From: Mycolicibacterium sp. HK-90
Lineage (GTDB): Bacteria; Actinomycetota; Actinomycetes; Mycobacteriales; Mycobacteriaceae
Direction: 5' to 3'
Length of the DNA stretch: 64,000 nt
Assembly: GCF_030486405.1 (NCBI RefSeq)
Contig: NZ_CP129613.1
Location: 1,364,001 to 1,428,000, forward strand
Numbering within the stretch: the first letter of the stretch is position 1; each line of letters begins with the position of its first letter. The notes under the pieces were generated by a model. That model was not told the origin of the DNA. It saw only the letters and a list, made by a program, of their open reading frames with translations, and ran no database searches. The position numbers were made by a program, and so were the translations under genes. Shown here in pieces: positions 47,046-56,399 of the stretch.

Positions 47046-48323
47046 ATGGTGATCGATGTGACGTCACACGGCGCTACCGGCGACGGGATCACCGATGATC
47101 ACGCCGCGATCATGAGCGCTATCGGACAGGCGGTCGATCTTGGTGGCGGCACCGTCTACTTCCCGGCCGGGGAATACGCGATGTCCGGATCGATCGGGAA
47201 TGGTGCCCAGGGATTTGCGCACATTCGCCTGGTCGGCGCGGGCGAACGGGCAGCGCGATTGAGGGTGACCTCAAACGTTCCGCCGATCAGCGGGAGCTGG
47301 GTTGAGAGCCGCATCGAAAACTTGAAGATCGACGCGAACTTTCACGGTGCTCCGGGGTTCGACGTCGACCTGGACAAGAGTTATGTCAGACACTGCTGGG
47401 TTGCGGGTTGGACCGACTATGGGCTGCGGGTCAACACCAACGCCGTGGGCCTGCTGAACTGGATCGACGACAACTTCATCGAACAATGCAGTGGCTATGG
47501 CGTCTTCACCACGTACCGGTTCTACGACTCGTGGATCGTCAACAACAACATCGGGTCGACGGGGCCCAATCTGTCGGTCGAGGCAGGACCGGTCCGCATC
47601 ATCGCCAACCATCTCGACGGTGCACCGCAGCACAACATCGAGTTGCGGGGGAACAAGCAGCTCACCATCATCGGCAACATCTGCGAGGGTGCCCGGAAAG
47701 AAGCGATCATCTTCACCATGCCGGCCTGGCTGGAGGCTGACGACGAACAAGTCGCGATCGTCGGCAACAACATCACCAACGGCGGCAAAGGTGCACCCGG
47801 CGAGTATCCCGCCATCGGCATCTATTCGGTCGATACCGACCGTCGGACCAAGGGGTTCAACATCACCGGCAACTTCATCGCGAACACCGACGAGGGGGCA
47901 GGCTGGAGCTATGCGGTCGACGCCCGGCACGTCGACGATCTCGCGATTGCCGGAAACCAGTGGGACAACAACGGATACAGCGTCGCTGCGGTTCGGGCAG
48001 AGGGTCGCAATGTCGGTATTGCGGGCAACACCTCGGGGAATCGGGTGACGCACCGAGTGGTCACGACATTGACCGGCGACGGTGAGCTCGAGGCGTCGGC
48101 GGGTGCCGAGTACGTTCATTTCCTGGCCGCGGGGGCATCGGTGGTCACGTTGCCCACGGCGGTCGGCAACACCTGTCGTTACACGGTCAAGAACATCTCG
48201 GGTGCCGACGCGATACTGGTCGCCCAGCAGGGGCAGGCCATCGATGGTGAACCTCAACTCATGCTGGCCGACCGCGTCGCTGTAGACGTGATCTCCGATG
48301 GCGCGAATTGGTGGTCCACATAA
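47046..48323 (+). CDS. Right-handed beta-helix protein, pectate lyase/GH28-like
   Basis: A 425-aa protein. The N-terminal VTSHGATGDGITDDHAAI and TVYFPAGEYAMSGSI are the signature of pectate-lyase-superfamily beta-helices and phage tailspikes. Repeated N-N-I/G-N turns (IDDNFIEQ, VNNNIGS, IIANHL, IIGNICEG, IVGNNI, ITGNFI, IAGNQW) mark the coils. A short C-terminal beta domain follows. No signal peptide is visible. It may cut or bind the polysaccharide made by the divergent cluster, like BcsZ in cellulose loci; alternatively it is phage-derived. ATG at 47046 is preferred over the upstream TTG at 47025. Confidence 0.72.
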   Translation: MVIDVTSHGATGDGITDDHAAIMSAIGQAVDLGGGTVYFPAGEYAMSGSIGNGAQGFAHIRLVGAGERAARLRVTSNVPPISGSWVESRIENLKIDANFHGAPGFDVDLDKSYVRHCWVAGWTDYGLRVNTNAVGLLNWIDDNFIEQCSGYGVFTTYRFYDSWIVNNNIGSTGPNLSVEAGPVRIIANHLDGAPQHNIELRGNKQLTIIGNICEGARKEAIIFTMPAWLEADDEQVAIVGNNITNGGKGAPGEYPAIGIYSVDTDRRTKGFNITGNFIANTDEGAGWSYAVDARHVDDLAIAGNQWDNNGYSVAAVRAEGRNVGIAGNTSGNRVTHRVVTTLTGDGELEASAGAEYVHFLAAGASVVTLPTAVGNTCRYTVKNISGADAILVAQQGQAIDGEPQLMLADRVAVDVISDGANWWST

Positions 48324-48351
48324 CGGGTGTCGGCCGCGAGACGGCGGGGTC

Positions 48352-50712
48352 CTAGTCCAGCTTGGTCGCCATCTCCAGACGGTCCATGCCCGACGGTTGG
48401 TCGTGATCGCCGAACTTGAATGTCACCGATTCGAACTTTCCGGTGAACGGGAACGGCGCCTTGTCGGCGTAGTCGTCGCACACCGGCGACACGTTGTCCA
48501 TGCCGACGTCGAAGCATTCGGTTCCGCAGCGCTGCGGGACCTGCCGCTCGACGCGGGTCTGCGCGACCTGGTTGCCGTCGACCGAGACCGTCACGGACGC
48601 GGGGGCTCCGGGCTGGGGGCTGTCGGGTTTGAAGTCGACGGTGATGACGTGCTTGCCCGGAGCCAGCGGTTCCTCGGCGGTTGCGTCGTATCGTTCAATC
48701 CCGAAATAGTTGTAGTGGTAACGGACTTTGCCTTCCCACAGGAACAACGCGAAACCCGCTGCGTCGCCGCCGAGGGCGGCCAGCACACCCTCGGCCCCGC
48801 CGTCGGGAATATCGACCGGCACGGTGATCTCGTGCGGGACGCCGACCATCTTCGGGGCCGAGCCCTCGGGCAGCCGGATCATGCCCGGGTGAAAGGTGAC
48901 CTTTTTGCGGCCGGTGAAGAAGCTGGGCCGCAGGGTGACGTCGAGTCGTTCGGCGAACCGGTCATCGATGGGCAGCACGTTGTACTTGGCCGCCTCGGCC
49001 AGGAACATGTCTTGCAGCTCTTTGAGTTTCACCGGCTCCCGCTCGGCCAGGTCCACCGACTCGCTGAAATCCTCGGCGATGTTGTACAACTCCCACGTGT
49101 CGTCGTCGTAGGCGAAGGTGCCCGCCGTTTCCCAGGGCAGCCGGCCGTGGCGAACGCAGGCGATCCACCCGTCGTGATACATCGCGCGATTGCCCATCAT
49201 CTCGAAGTACTGCTTGTCCCGGGTGCTCTCGGCGGCGCCGTCATTGAACGAGTAGGCGAAGCTGACACCCTCGATCGGACGCTGGATGTATCCGTTCACC
49301 TCCACCGGTTCGCGGACCCCGACGACCTCCAACAGCGTTGGCAGCACGTCGATCACGTGGTGGAACTGGGAGCGCACCGCGCCGTGCTCGGCGATCTTCT
49401 CGGGCCACGAGACGATCATGCTGTTGCGGGTGCCGCCGAAGTGCGACGCCACCTGTTTGGTCCACTGGAACGGAGTGTCGCCGGCGTGCGCCCAGCCCAC
49501 CGCGTAATGCGGCGAGGTGCCCGGCAGGCCCCACTTGTCGATGAAGCGCAGGGATTCCTCGATCGACGGCTGTTGGCCGTTGAGGCTCATGATCTCGTTG
49601 GGTGTGCCGATCAGTGAGCCCTCGCCCGAGGACCCGTTGTCGCCGATGATGTAGATGACGATGGTGTTGTCCAGCTCGCCGATCTTCTCGATGGCGTCGA
49701 CTACTCGGCCGACCTCGTAGTCGGTGTGTTCGAGGAAATCGGCGAAGTTCTCCGCCTGGCGCGCGAACAGCGCCTGATGTTCGGCCGGCTGGCTCTCCCA
49801 GGACGGGATCTGCTCCGGACGCTCGGTGAGCTGTGTCCCGGCCGGGATGATGCCCATGTCGAGCTGGTTCTGATGCACGGTCTTTCGGTACTCGTCCCAG
49901 CCCATGTCGAAGCGGCCTTCGTTACGGCCGCGCCAGTCCAGCGGCGGCTGGTGCGGTGCGTGGGCGGCGCCGGTCGAGAAGTACCCGAAGAACGGCCGAT
50001 CGGGGGCGATGGTCTTCTGCGCCTGGATCCAGGCGATGGCATCGTCGGCGAGATCCCGGGTCAGCTGGTAGCCGTCCTCGGGCCGGGCCGGTGGCTCGAC
50101 GGGGGTGGTGTTGCGGATGAGTGATGGGTAGAACTGGTCGGTCTCCCCGGAGATGAACCCGTAGAAGTAGTCGAAACCCTGGTTGGTCGGCCAGTTGTCA
50201 AAGGGCCCTGCGGGACTCGTCTGGTTGTCCGGGACATTGTGGTTCTTGCCCCACCAGGCGCAGGTGTAGCCGGCCTGTTTGAGCAACTCGCCCATGGTCG
50301 CGCAGCTCTTGGGGATGATGCCGCAGTAGCCGGGATATCCGGTGGCCATCTCCTGGATGACACCGGATGCCACGGAGTGGTGATTACGTCCGGTCAGCAG
50401 CGCGGCACGCGTCGGCGAACACAGCGCGGTGGTGTGAAACTGGTTGTAGAACAAGCCACGTTTGTGCAGTCGTTCGGCGGTCGGCATCCGGACCAGACCG
50501 CCGTTGACGCTCGGCCAGCCGAAGCCGACGTCGTCGAGTAGCACCAGAAGGATGTTCGGTGCCCCTTCGGGAGCTTGGCGCACCGGCGGAAAATCCGGTG
50601 TCGAATCCTGCGCGTACAGATTGATGGTGGCGTTGGGGAATGTCCACTCCGGCTCCGGCAAGTGATAGCGATCGAGATGCAGCGGAAATTCGGAACTGCG
50701 GTCGTCAGCCAT
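48352..50712 (-). CDS. Arylsulfatase, type I (paralogue of AtsA)
   Basis: A 786-aa sulfatase. The formylglycine motif is CSPTR at 98-102 with the extended TALCSPTRAALLTGRN. Metal residues are in LLDDVGFG (Asp60, Asp61) and IGDNGSSGEGS. The C-terminal 150 residues form a beta domain common to the long mycobacterial sulfatases. It needs a formylglycine-generating enzyme, which is not in this window. No signal peptide is seen. Likely substrates are aryl or alkyl sulfate esters. It is about as long as the enzyme at 60.9 kb but clearly diverged. Confidence 0.92.
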   Translation of the reverse strand: MADDRSSEFPLHLDRYHLPEPEWTFPNATINLYAQDSTPDFPPVRQAPEGAPNILLVLLDDVGFGWPSVNGGLVRMPTAERLHKRGLFYNQFHTTALCSPTRAALLTGRNHHSVASGVIQEMATGYPGYCGIIPKSCATMGELLKQAGYTCAWWGKNHNVPDNQTSPAGPFDNWPTNQGFDYFYGFISGETDQFYPSLIRNTTPVEPPARPEDGYQLTRDLADDAIAWIQAQKTIAPDRPFFGYFSTGAAHAPHQPPLDWRGRNEGRFDMGWDEYRKTVHQNQLDMGIIPAGTQLTERPEQIPSWESQPAEHQALFARQAENFADFLEHTDYEVGRVVDAIEKIGELDNTIVIYIIGDNGSSGEGSLIGTPNEIMSLNGQQPSIEESLRFIDKWGLPGTSPHYAVGWAHAGDTPFQWTKQVASHFGGTRNSMIVSWPEKIAEHGAVRSQFHHVIDVLPTLLEVVGVREPVEVNGYIQRPIEGVSFAYSFNDGAAESTRDKQYFEMMGNRAMYHDGWIACVRHGRLPWETAGTFAYDDDTWELYNIAEDFSESVDLAEREPVKLKELQDMFLAEAAKYNVLPIDDRFAERLDVTLRPSFFTGRKKVTFHPGMIRLPEGSAPKMVGVPHEITVPVDIPDGGAEGVLAALGGDAAGFALFLWEGKVRYHYNYFGIERYDATAEEPLAPGKHVITVDFKPDSPQPGAPASVTVSVDGNQVAQTRVERQVPQRCGTECFDVGMDNVSPVCDDYADKAPFPFTGKFESVTFKFGDHDQPSGMDRLEMATKLD

Positions 50713-51071
50713 GAAAACGATGGTGTCACGGCATTTGTCGATCCGCCAGGACCGATACTTCCGGTGTGATCGTCACGATGCCGCTGATCGCCGGTCTTTC
50801 GATATCACCCTTTTTGGGTGAGGGATCAAAACCGTCTCAACCTTGGTCATCGTGGCGATTCAAGGGGATCGACGGACGGTGCGGGTCAACAGTTCTGGCC
50901 GAGGGATTTGCTCGCAATTCGTCGATGGATTCAGTTACGAAATGACCGGCTGTCGATCCATCGATGTACGTTTGCCCTGCCGCGTTGTTCGCTGTGCCTG
51001 ACTGCGGACCGTGATCGATCGGTCGGTGATTCTCCCGCAAATGCGGTTGTGCGGCGGCATAATTTGCGCGC
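50713..51071. promoter_or_regulatory. Divergent regulatory region with TCACCC-N5-GGGTGA
   Basis: This 359-bp gap between divergent sulfatase genes has no convincing gene. It contains the perfect inverted repeat TCACCC-TTTTT-GGGTGA at 50805-50821, identical in both arms to that at 44258-44274. CATAAT at 51058-51063 is placed so that transcription would begin at or just before the ATG at 51072; no ribosome site is present, which suggests a leaderless alkylsulfatase mRNA. Confidence 0.55.
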
Positions 51072-53150
51072 ATGGATCCCAATTCGAAGTCATATCAAGT
51101 CGATAAGCCTGACGAATTGCGTGCGCAGCTCCCGCGGCGCAGGATGCTCGGTGGCCTGGCCGTTGCGGGTGTCGCGACCACCTTCATCGCGGCCTGCGAC
51201 GAGAGCTCCGGCGGATCATCCGGTGGCGGCGGTGATTTGAACACCGACAACAAGGTCAAGGGCGCCACCGATGCCACCAAGGCGGCCAATCAGAAGGTGC
51301 TGGACACCTTGCCGTTCAACGACCGCAGCGACTTCGAGGATGCGAAGCGCGGTCTGCTCTCTCGTCCCGACACCCTGACGATCAAGAACGCCGACGGCGA
51401 CGTGGTCTGGGATCTCGAGCAGTACAAGGGCTACATCGCCGACGACAAGCCCGCGCCGGACACCGTCAATCCGAGCCTGTGGCGCAACGCGCAGCTGTGC
51501 ATGGAGTACGGCCTGTTCGAGGTGGTTCCCGACCGCATCTACCAGGTGCGCGGCTATGACCTGTCGAACGTCACTTTCGTGCGCGGCGACACCGGCTGGA
51601 TCGTCGTCGACACGGCGATCTCGCCCGAGACCGCCAAGGCTGCATTGGACCTCGCCAACCAACATCTCGGTGCCCGCCCCATCGTCGCGGTCGTCCACAG
51701 TCACTCCCACGTGGACCACTACGGCGGTGTGGGCGGCATCGTCAACCAGGCCGACGTCGACTCCGGCAAGGTGAAAATCATTGCTCCCCAAGCGTTTGTC
51801 GAGGACGCTGTGAGTGAGAACGTGATCGCCGGCAATGCCATGTCGCGGCGCGCGATCTACATGTACGGTGCCCTGCTGCCGCGCAACGCCGAGGGCGGCG
51901 TCAACGGTGGCCTGGGTATGACGGTGTCGACGGGTGTTCCCACGCTGATCATCCCGACCGACATCATCAGCACAACGGGTACGAAGCTGACGGTCGACGG
52001 GGTCGAAATGGAGTTCCAGATGACTCCGGGCACCGAGGCGCCGACCGAGATGAACACCTTCTTCCCGCAGTTCAAGGCCATGTGGATGGCCGAGAACACC
52101 ACCAACACCATGCACAACCTGCTGACTCTGCGCGGCGCCCAGGTGCGCGATGCCCGCATCTGGGCGAAGTTCCTCGACGACACCATCAGGGTTTATGGCC
52201 CCAACACCGACGTGAAGTTCCAGAGTCACCACTGGCCGATGTGGGGCCGCGACAAGATCATCGACTACTGGAAGAAGCAACGTGACATGTACAAGTACAT
52301 GCACGACCAGTCGGTGCGGATGATGAACCAGGGCCTCGTCGGCTCCGAGATCGCCGAGGAGATCCAGTTCCCGCCGGAGATCGGCAACTTCTGGCCCGAT
52401 CGGGGTTACTACGGCACGCTCAAGCACAACTCGCGGGCGGTGTACCAGCGGTACATGGGCTGGTATGACGGCAACCCGTCGGACCTCGACGACCTGCCGC
52501 CGCAGGAGGCCGCCAAGAAGTACGTCGAGTACATGGGTGGCGAGGCCGCGATCCTGGACAAGGCCAAGAACGATTTCGACAACGGCAATTACCGCTGGAC
52601 CGCGATGGTCCTCAAACAGGTGGTGTTCGCCAACCCCGACAGCGTGAACGGCAAGAACCTGCTCGCCGACAGCTACGAGCAACTCGGCTACCAGGCCGAG
52701 TCCGGACCCTGGCGGTCGGTGTATCTGCAGGGCGCCTATGAGTTGCGCAACGGCGTGCCGACCACGGGCGGCACCGACACCGCGAGCCCCGACACCATCG
52801 AAGCCATGCCGCCCGAGATGATGTTCGACTATCTGGGGGTGCGCCTGAACGGCCCGAAGGCGGCCGGGAAGAACATCAAGCTCAACGTCACGTTCGATGA
52901 CCTCAAGGCGGATTACACCCTGTTCGTCGAGAACGGCGTGCTGAACTATGCGCCGGGCAAGATCGGGGATGCCAATGCGAGCCTGACGCTCTCCAAACCG
53001 ACGATGAACCAGATCCAGATGGGCAAGCTCAAACTCGACGACGCGATCAACCAGAACAAGGTCAAGGTGGACGGCGACCGCGACTCGGTGACCGAATTCG
53101 TCGGTCTGCTCGACACCTTTCCGTTCTGGTTCAACATCGTCACCCCGTAG
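51072..53150 (+). CDS. SdsA1-like metallo-beta-lactamase alkylsulfatase
   Basis: A 692-aa type III alkylsulfatase. It has a Tat/lipoprotein-like signal (PRRRMLGG, lipobox-like FIAAC, Cys42). The zinc motif H-S-H-V-D-H is at 211-216, and the dimerisation and C-terminal SCP-2-like domain (about 570-692) are present. These enzymes split primary alkyl sulfates such as SDS, using water and two zinc ions, without formylglycine. It is divergent from an arylsulfatase and followed by a LuxR regulator, so the region looks dedicated to sulfate esters. Confidence 0.93.
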   Translation: MDPNSKSYQVDKPDELRAQLPRRRMLGGLAVAGVATTFIAACDESSGGSSGGGGDLNTDNKVKGATDATKAANQKVLDTLPFNDRSDFEDAKRGLLSRPDTLTIKNADGDVVWDLEQYKGYIADDKPAPDTVNPSLWRNAQLCMEYGLFEVVPDRIYQVRGYDLSNVTFVRGDTGWIVVDTAISPETAKAALDLANQHLGARPIVAVVHSHSHVDHYGGVGGIVNQADVDSGKVKIIAPQAFVEDAVSENVIAGNAMSRRAIYMYGALLPRNAEGGVNGGLGMTVSTGVPTLIIPTDIISTTGTKLTVDGVEMEFQMTPGTEAPTEMNTFFPQFKAMWMAENTTNTMHNLLTLRGAQVRDARIWAKFLDDTIRVYGPNTDVKFQSHHWPMWGRDKIIDYWKKQRDMYKYMHDQSVRMMNQGLVGSEIAEEIQFPPEIGNFWPDRGYYGTLKHNSRAVYQRYMGWYDGNPSDLDDLPPQEAAKKYVEYMGGEAAILDKAKNDFDNGNYRWTAMVLKQVVFANPDSVNGKNLLADSYEQLGYQAESGPWRSVYLQGAYELRNGVPTTGGTDTASPDTIEAMPPEMMFDYLGVRLNGPKAAGKNIKLNVTFDDLKADYTLFVENGVLNYAPGKIGDANASLTLSKPTMNQIQMGKLKLDDAINQNKVKVDGDRDSVTEFVGLLDTFPFWFNIVTP

Positions 53151-53159
53151 TTGGGATAA

Positions 53160-53196
53160 TGGCGTGCTGCCGCTGTGCCGCAGGGGCAGCACGCCA
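53160..53196 (+). terminator. Hairpin after the alkylsulfatase gene
   Basis: Bases 53160-53171 pair perfectly with 53185-53196 (12 bp) across a 13-base loop, nine bases after the stop and 30 before the LuxR gene start. There is no T run, as often in mycobacteria. It probably reduces read-through into the regulator. Confidence 0.65.
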
Positions 53197-53226
53197 GTTC
53201 AGCCCGGCCGACGGTAAGGATCCGCA

Positions 53227-55818
53227 GTGCAGCCCACCGGCACCTCAGGGATGCAACCGGTGCCGTGGTTCCTGGCCACCACACCGTCGTCGAATCCGGA
53301 CATGCTGCACCGTCGGGCGATCCTGGACAGGCTCGACGAGGATCTCGTCGGCAAACGTGCGGTGCTGGTGGCTGCTCCGTCGGGGTTCGGTAAGACCGTC
53401 GCGGTGTCACAGTGGGCGGCCGAACGGCACCGTGGCGAGCCCGGGTCGGTGGCGTGGCTGACGCTGACCGACCGGGTCGGTGATCGCACCGACGTGTTGC
53501 GCGGCGTGTTGACCGCGCTGCTGAATACGGCACGAGAACAGGCGGACAGCTCGCTGGACCAGTCGTTGTCCGCGGTCTTCGACTCGACGTCGTACGTCGA
53601 GGCGGTCGACGCACTCAGGGCCGTCGAACCGCCCCGGAATGTGACCGTCGTGATCGACGATTTCCAGCTGGCCCGGTCAGTGTGGCCGGATGTCGGGGTC
53701 GTCGAGCTGGTCGAGAACGGCCCGCAGTGGCTGCGATTCGTCCTGATCACGACCGATCCGGTGGGCGCGGCGTGGGCGCGGCTACGCGTCCACGACAAAG
53801 CGGTGGTGATCGGTACCGATGAACTGGCTTTCACCCATGACGATGTCCACACCCTTGTCGGGCTGACCGATACCTCGCTCGCCGACGAGGAGATCGACCG
53901 CATCCTGACGGCCACCGGGGGCTGGCCCGCTGCCGTCCGACTCGTCCTGGTCGGCGGCGACGGCGCACCGGCATTCGCCGACGGCGTCGACCTCACCGAC
54001 TACATCAATACCGCTGTGCTCGCCCGGATGCGCCCGGATCTGGCCGATTTCGCGCTCAAGGTGACCGTGTGCCCACGGGTCGACGAGAGTCTGGCCCGTG
54101 CGCTCACCAACCGCCCGGACAGTGCGGAACTGCTCGGCGACTGTGTTGCCGCAGGCCTGTTCCTCGAGCGAATCAATGCGAGGGAAAGCGCTGTCTATCA
54201 ATGGCATTCGTTGTTCGTCAAGCATTGCCAGGAGATCCTCAGGCGGCGGCACCCGGCGGAGTGGAAGCGGCTGAACCGGTTGGCGGCCGTCGAGCTGGCA
54301 CAGCGGTATCCACTGGAGGCGGTGGAGCACGCGATCCGCGCCGATGACCGCCTCGGTTATGACGTCGTGGCCGATCACTGGCTCGAACTACTGCTGCAGT
54401 CACGCTCCGCCGCACTCGATCTGGCCTGCCTGCGGCTGTGCGAGGCGTTCGGGGAGAACCCGGAAACCTTGATGATCCGGTCCAGTTGCCGCGCGGTGGC
54501 CGGCGACGCCGTCACAGCCTCACTGCTGTTCGAGCGGGCGGCGGCGATGTCGCAGTCGGTGGCGACATCGGGTCGACTGGAGTTCATCGCCGACCTGACC
54601 CAGCTGCTGATCGCCGACGACCGCGAGGTGATGGACGCCGCGGCCGGTCGCGTCGAGGCGGCGCTGACCAACCGCGACGTGGTGAGCCCGCGCATCTATG
54701 CGTGTGCCCTGTTCGTCCTCGGGTGGGCGGATTCGCGGACACGGCGCACTCCCGCGCGTGGTTCGGCGCTGCTCGAGGCCGCCGTGCACGAGTGCACCGC
54801 GTTGGGCCTTCCGGAGGTGGCTCACCGGGCCCGGCAGAATCTGGCTTTCGCCCTCGCTCACGCCGGTGAGCTCGATCGTGCCGAGCGGGCGCTGCAGCTC
54901 GTCGTACGAGCCGACGAATCCACCCCGGAACTGTGGCTGTCGCACGACGGCGATGGCATCGACCGCTTCACTGCCGGCTGGATCCAGTTTTGGCGCGGCG
55001 AGATGGGTTCGGCCAAGGAACATTTCATCGCGGCGGATGCGACGGCCGGAATCGGGTACCCGGACACCGCGCGGATGTTCCTGGCCTTCACCGCCTCGAC
55101 GCTGCGCGACGCGGATGTGCTGAACATCGCCGAGGCGGCCGTGGCCCGGATGCCCGACGCCGATACCCACGGGGTGCCGTGGGTGAGCTACAAGGCGGCG
55201 AGCCGGGCGCGATTGGCCGAAGCGCGTGGCGATCAGCAGCTGGCGCTGGAACTCGCCACGGGAGTGGCCGGTTCGGAGCACCTTCCGATGGTGTCGGCGG
55301 TGCTTTCGGGAATGTGCCGACGTCTCGGCGAGCCGGAGCTGGCCGATCGCCTGGCCCACCAGGCGCTGGAACCCCAGGTGCCCGGGAATGTCGCGGCGTA
55401 CGCGCTGCACACCCTGGCGCTCCTGGCCTGGCAGGACGGCCGGGCCGAGGCGGCACATCAGCGGATGGAGCAACTGGTGACCGTGGCCCGCCCAGAGCGG
55501 GTGCGCTATCAGTTCGTCGACAACCCGGATTCCGCCTGCAAAGAACTGCTGGCCGCCCACCTGTCCTACACTTCGTGCCCGGATTTCGTCGAGGAAGCCC
55601 TGGTGGCACGCGAATACGAGCGGACGGATACCCGGGTGGCCGATCTGACCCCGCGCGAGCGGGAGATTCTGGCCTTCCTGCGTACCGCGATGACCATGCA
55701 GGAGATCGCCGACAAGATGTCCATCTCGGTGAACACGCTGAAGACCCACCAGCGGTCGATCTACCGCAAGCTCGGTGCGGCCAACCGCAGGCAGGCCATC
55801 AACCGGATCGACCGCTAG
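53227..55818 (+). CDS. Large LuxR-family (LAL/MalT-type) transcription regulator
   Basis: An 863-aa regulator. The N-terminal STAND-type ATPase has a Walker A APSGFGKT (50-57) and Walker B-like VVIDDFQLA (about 138-146). A helical TPR-like middle (about 350-780) is followed by a LuxR HTH: LTPREREILAFL, then MTMQEIADKMSISVNTLKTH and IYRKLGA. MalT-type proteins bind a small molecule and ATP before DNA binding. Its place after the alkylsulfatase suggests control of sulfate-ester genes. GTG at 53227 has AAGGA six bases upstream. Confidence 0.9.
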   Translation: MQPTGTSGMQPVPWFLATTPSSNPDMLHRRAILDRLDEDLVGKRAVLVAAPSGFGKTVAVSQWAAERHRGEPGSVAWLTLTDRVGDRTDVLRGVLTALLNTAREQADSSLDQSLSAVFDSTSYVEAVDALRAVEPPRNVTVVIDDFQLARSVWPDVGVVELVENGPQWLRFVLITTDPVGAAWARLRVHDKAVVIGTDELAFTHDDVHTLVGLTDTSLADEEIDRILTATGGWPAAVRLVLVGGDGAPAFADGVDLTDYINTAVLARMRPDLADFALKVTVCPRVDESLARALTNRPDSAELLGDCVAAGLFLERINARESAVYQWHSLFVKHCQEILRRRHPAEWKRLNRLAAVELAQRYPLEAVEHAIRADDRLGYDVVADHWLELLLQSRSAALDLACLRLCEAFGENPETLMIRSSCRAVAGDAVTASLLFERAAAMSQSVATSGRLEFIADLTQLLIADDREVMDAAAGRVEAALTNRDVVSPRIYACALFVLGWADSRTRRTPARGSALLEAAVHECTALGLPEVAHRARQNLAFALAHAGELDRAERALQLVVRADESTPELWLSHDGDGIDRFTAGWIQFWRGEMGSAKEHFIAADATAGIGYPDTARMFLAFTASTLRDADVLNIAEAAVARMPDADTHGVPWVSYKAASRARLAEARGDQQLALELATGVAGSEHLPMVSAVLSGMCRRLGEPELADRLAHQALEPQVPGNVAAYALHTLALLAWQDGRAEAAHQRMEQLVTVARPERVRYQFVDNPDSACKELLAAHLSYTSCPDFVEEALVAREYERTDTRVADLTPREREILAFLRTAMTMQEIADKMSISVNTLKTHQRSIYRKLGAANRRQAINRIDR

Positions 55819-55819
55819 C

Positions 55820-56344
55820 GTGCCCGACGAACTCGTCACCGTCTATGACGCCGACGCCAATGTGGTTGGTGCAGCGCCACGTTCACGGGTCTATGCCGAG
55901 GGTCTGTGGCATGCCAGTGCGGGTGTGCTGGTGCGTTCGGTGGACGGCTCGAAGCTCTACGTCCACCGCCGCACGATGACCAAGGCGGTGTTCGCCGGCA
56001 TGCACGATTGTCTGGCCGGTGGCGTGGTGGATCCGGGGGAGACCCCGGCGCAGGCCGCGACCCGGGAGCTGACCGAGGAACTCGGCATCAGTGGGACCCC
56101 CTTGACGGCGTTGGCCTCCGTGTCCTGGGACGGGCGATGGGCCGGAAAACCCATGCGCTGCCACCTGTTTGCGTTCGAGGCGCGGTGGGACGGCCCGATC
56201 CGCCACCAACCAGAAGAGGTCGTCGACGGCTGGTGGTGGACCGATGCAGAACTCGCTGCGCATCTCGCGGACCCCGACTGGCCGTTCGTGCCGGACACCC
56301 GGGAGCTGATCCCGCAGTTGCTGCGCTTACGTCAACACCCTTGA
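55820..56344 (+). CDS. Nudix hydrolase
   Basis: A 174-aa Nudix protein. The Nudix box GGVVDPGETPAQAATRELTE plus ELGI (about 67-90) fits G-x5-E-x7-R-E-U-x-E-E-x-G-U exactly. The flanks resemble the isopentenyl-diphosphate isomerase-like Nudix subgroup. The substrate (nucleotide or diphosphate) is unknown. GTG at 55820 lies one base after the LuxR stop, so it is probably cotranscribed with the regulator. Confidence 0.88.
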   Translation: MPDELVTVYDADANVVGAAPRSRVYAEGLWHASAGVLVRSVDGSKLYVHRRTMTKAVFAGMHDCLAGGVVDPGETPAQAATRELTEELGISGTPLTALASVSWDGRWAGKPMRCHLFAFEARWDGPIRHQPEEVVDGWWWTDAELAAHLADPDWPFVPDTRELIPQLLRLRQHP

Positions 56345-56399
56345 GGTAGTGCGGGAAATACTTCTTACTGGTGGTACATCACCGCCTAGGAAGATACCC

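Noticed and set aside
48997..49168. Small open frames inside the sulfatase gene
   Set aside because: No ribosome site and no independent codon bias; they are alternate frames of the sulfatase.
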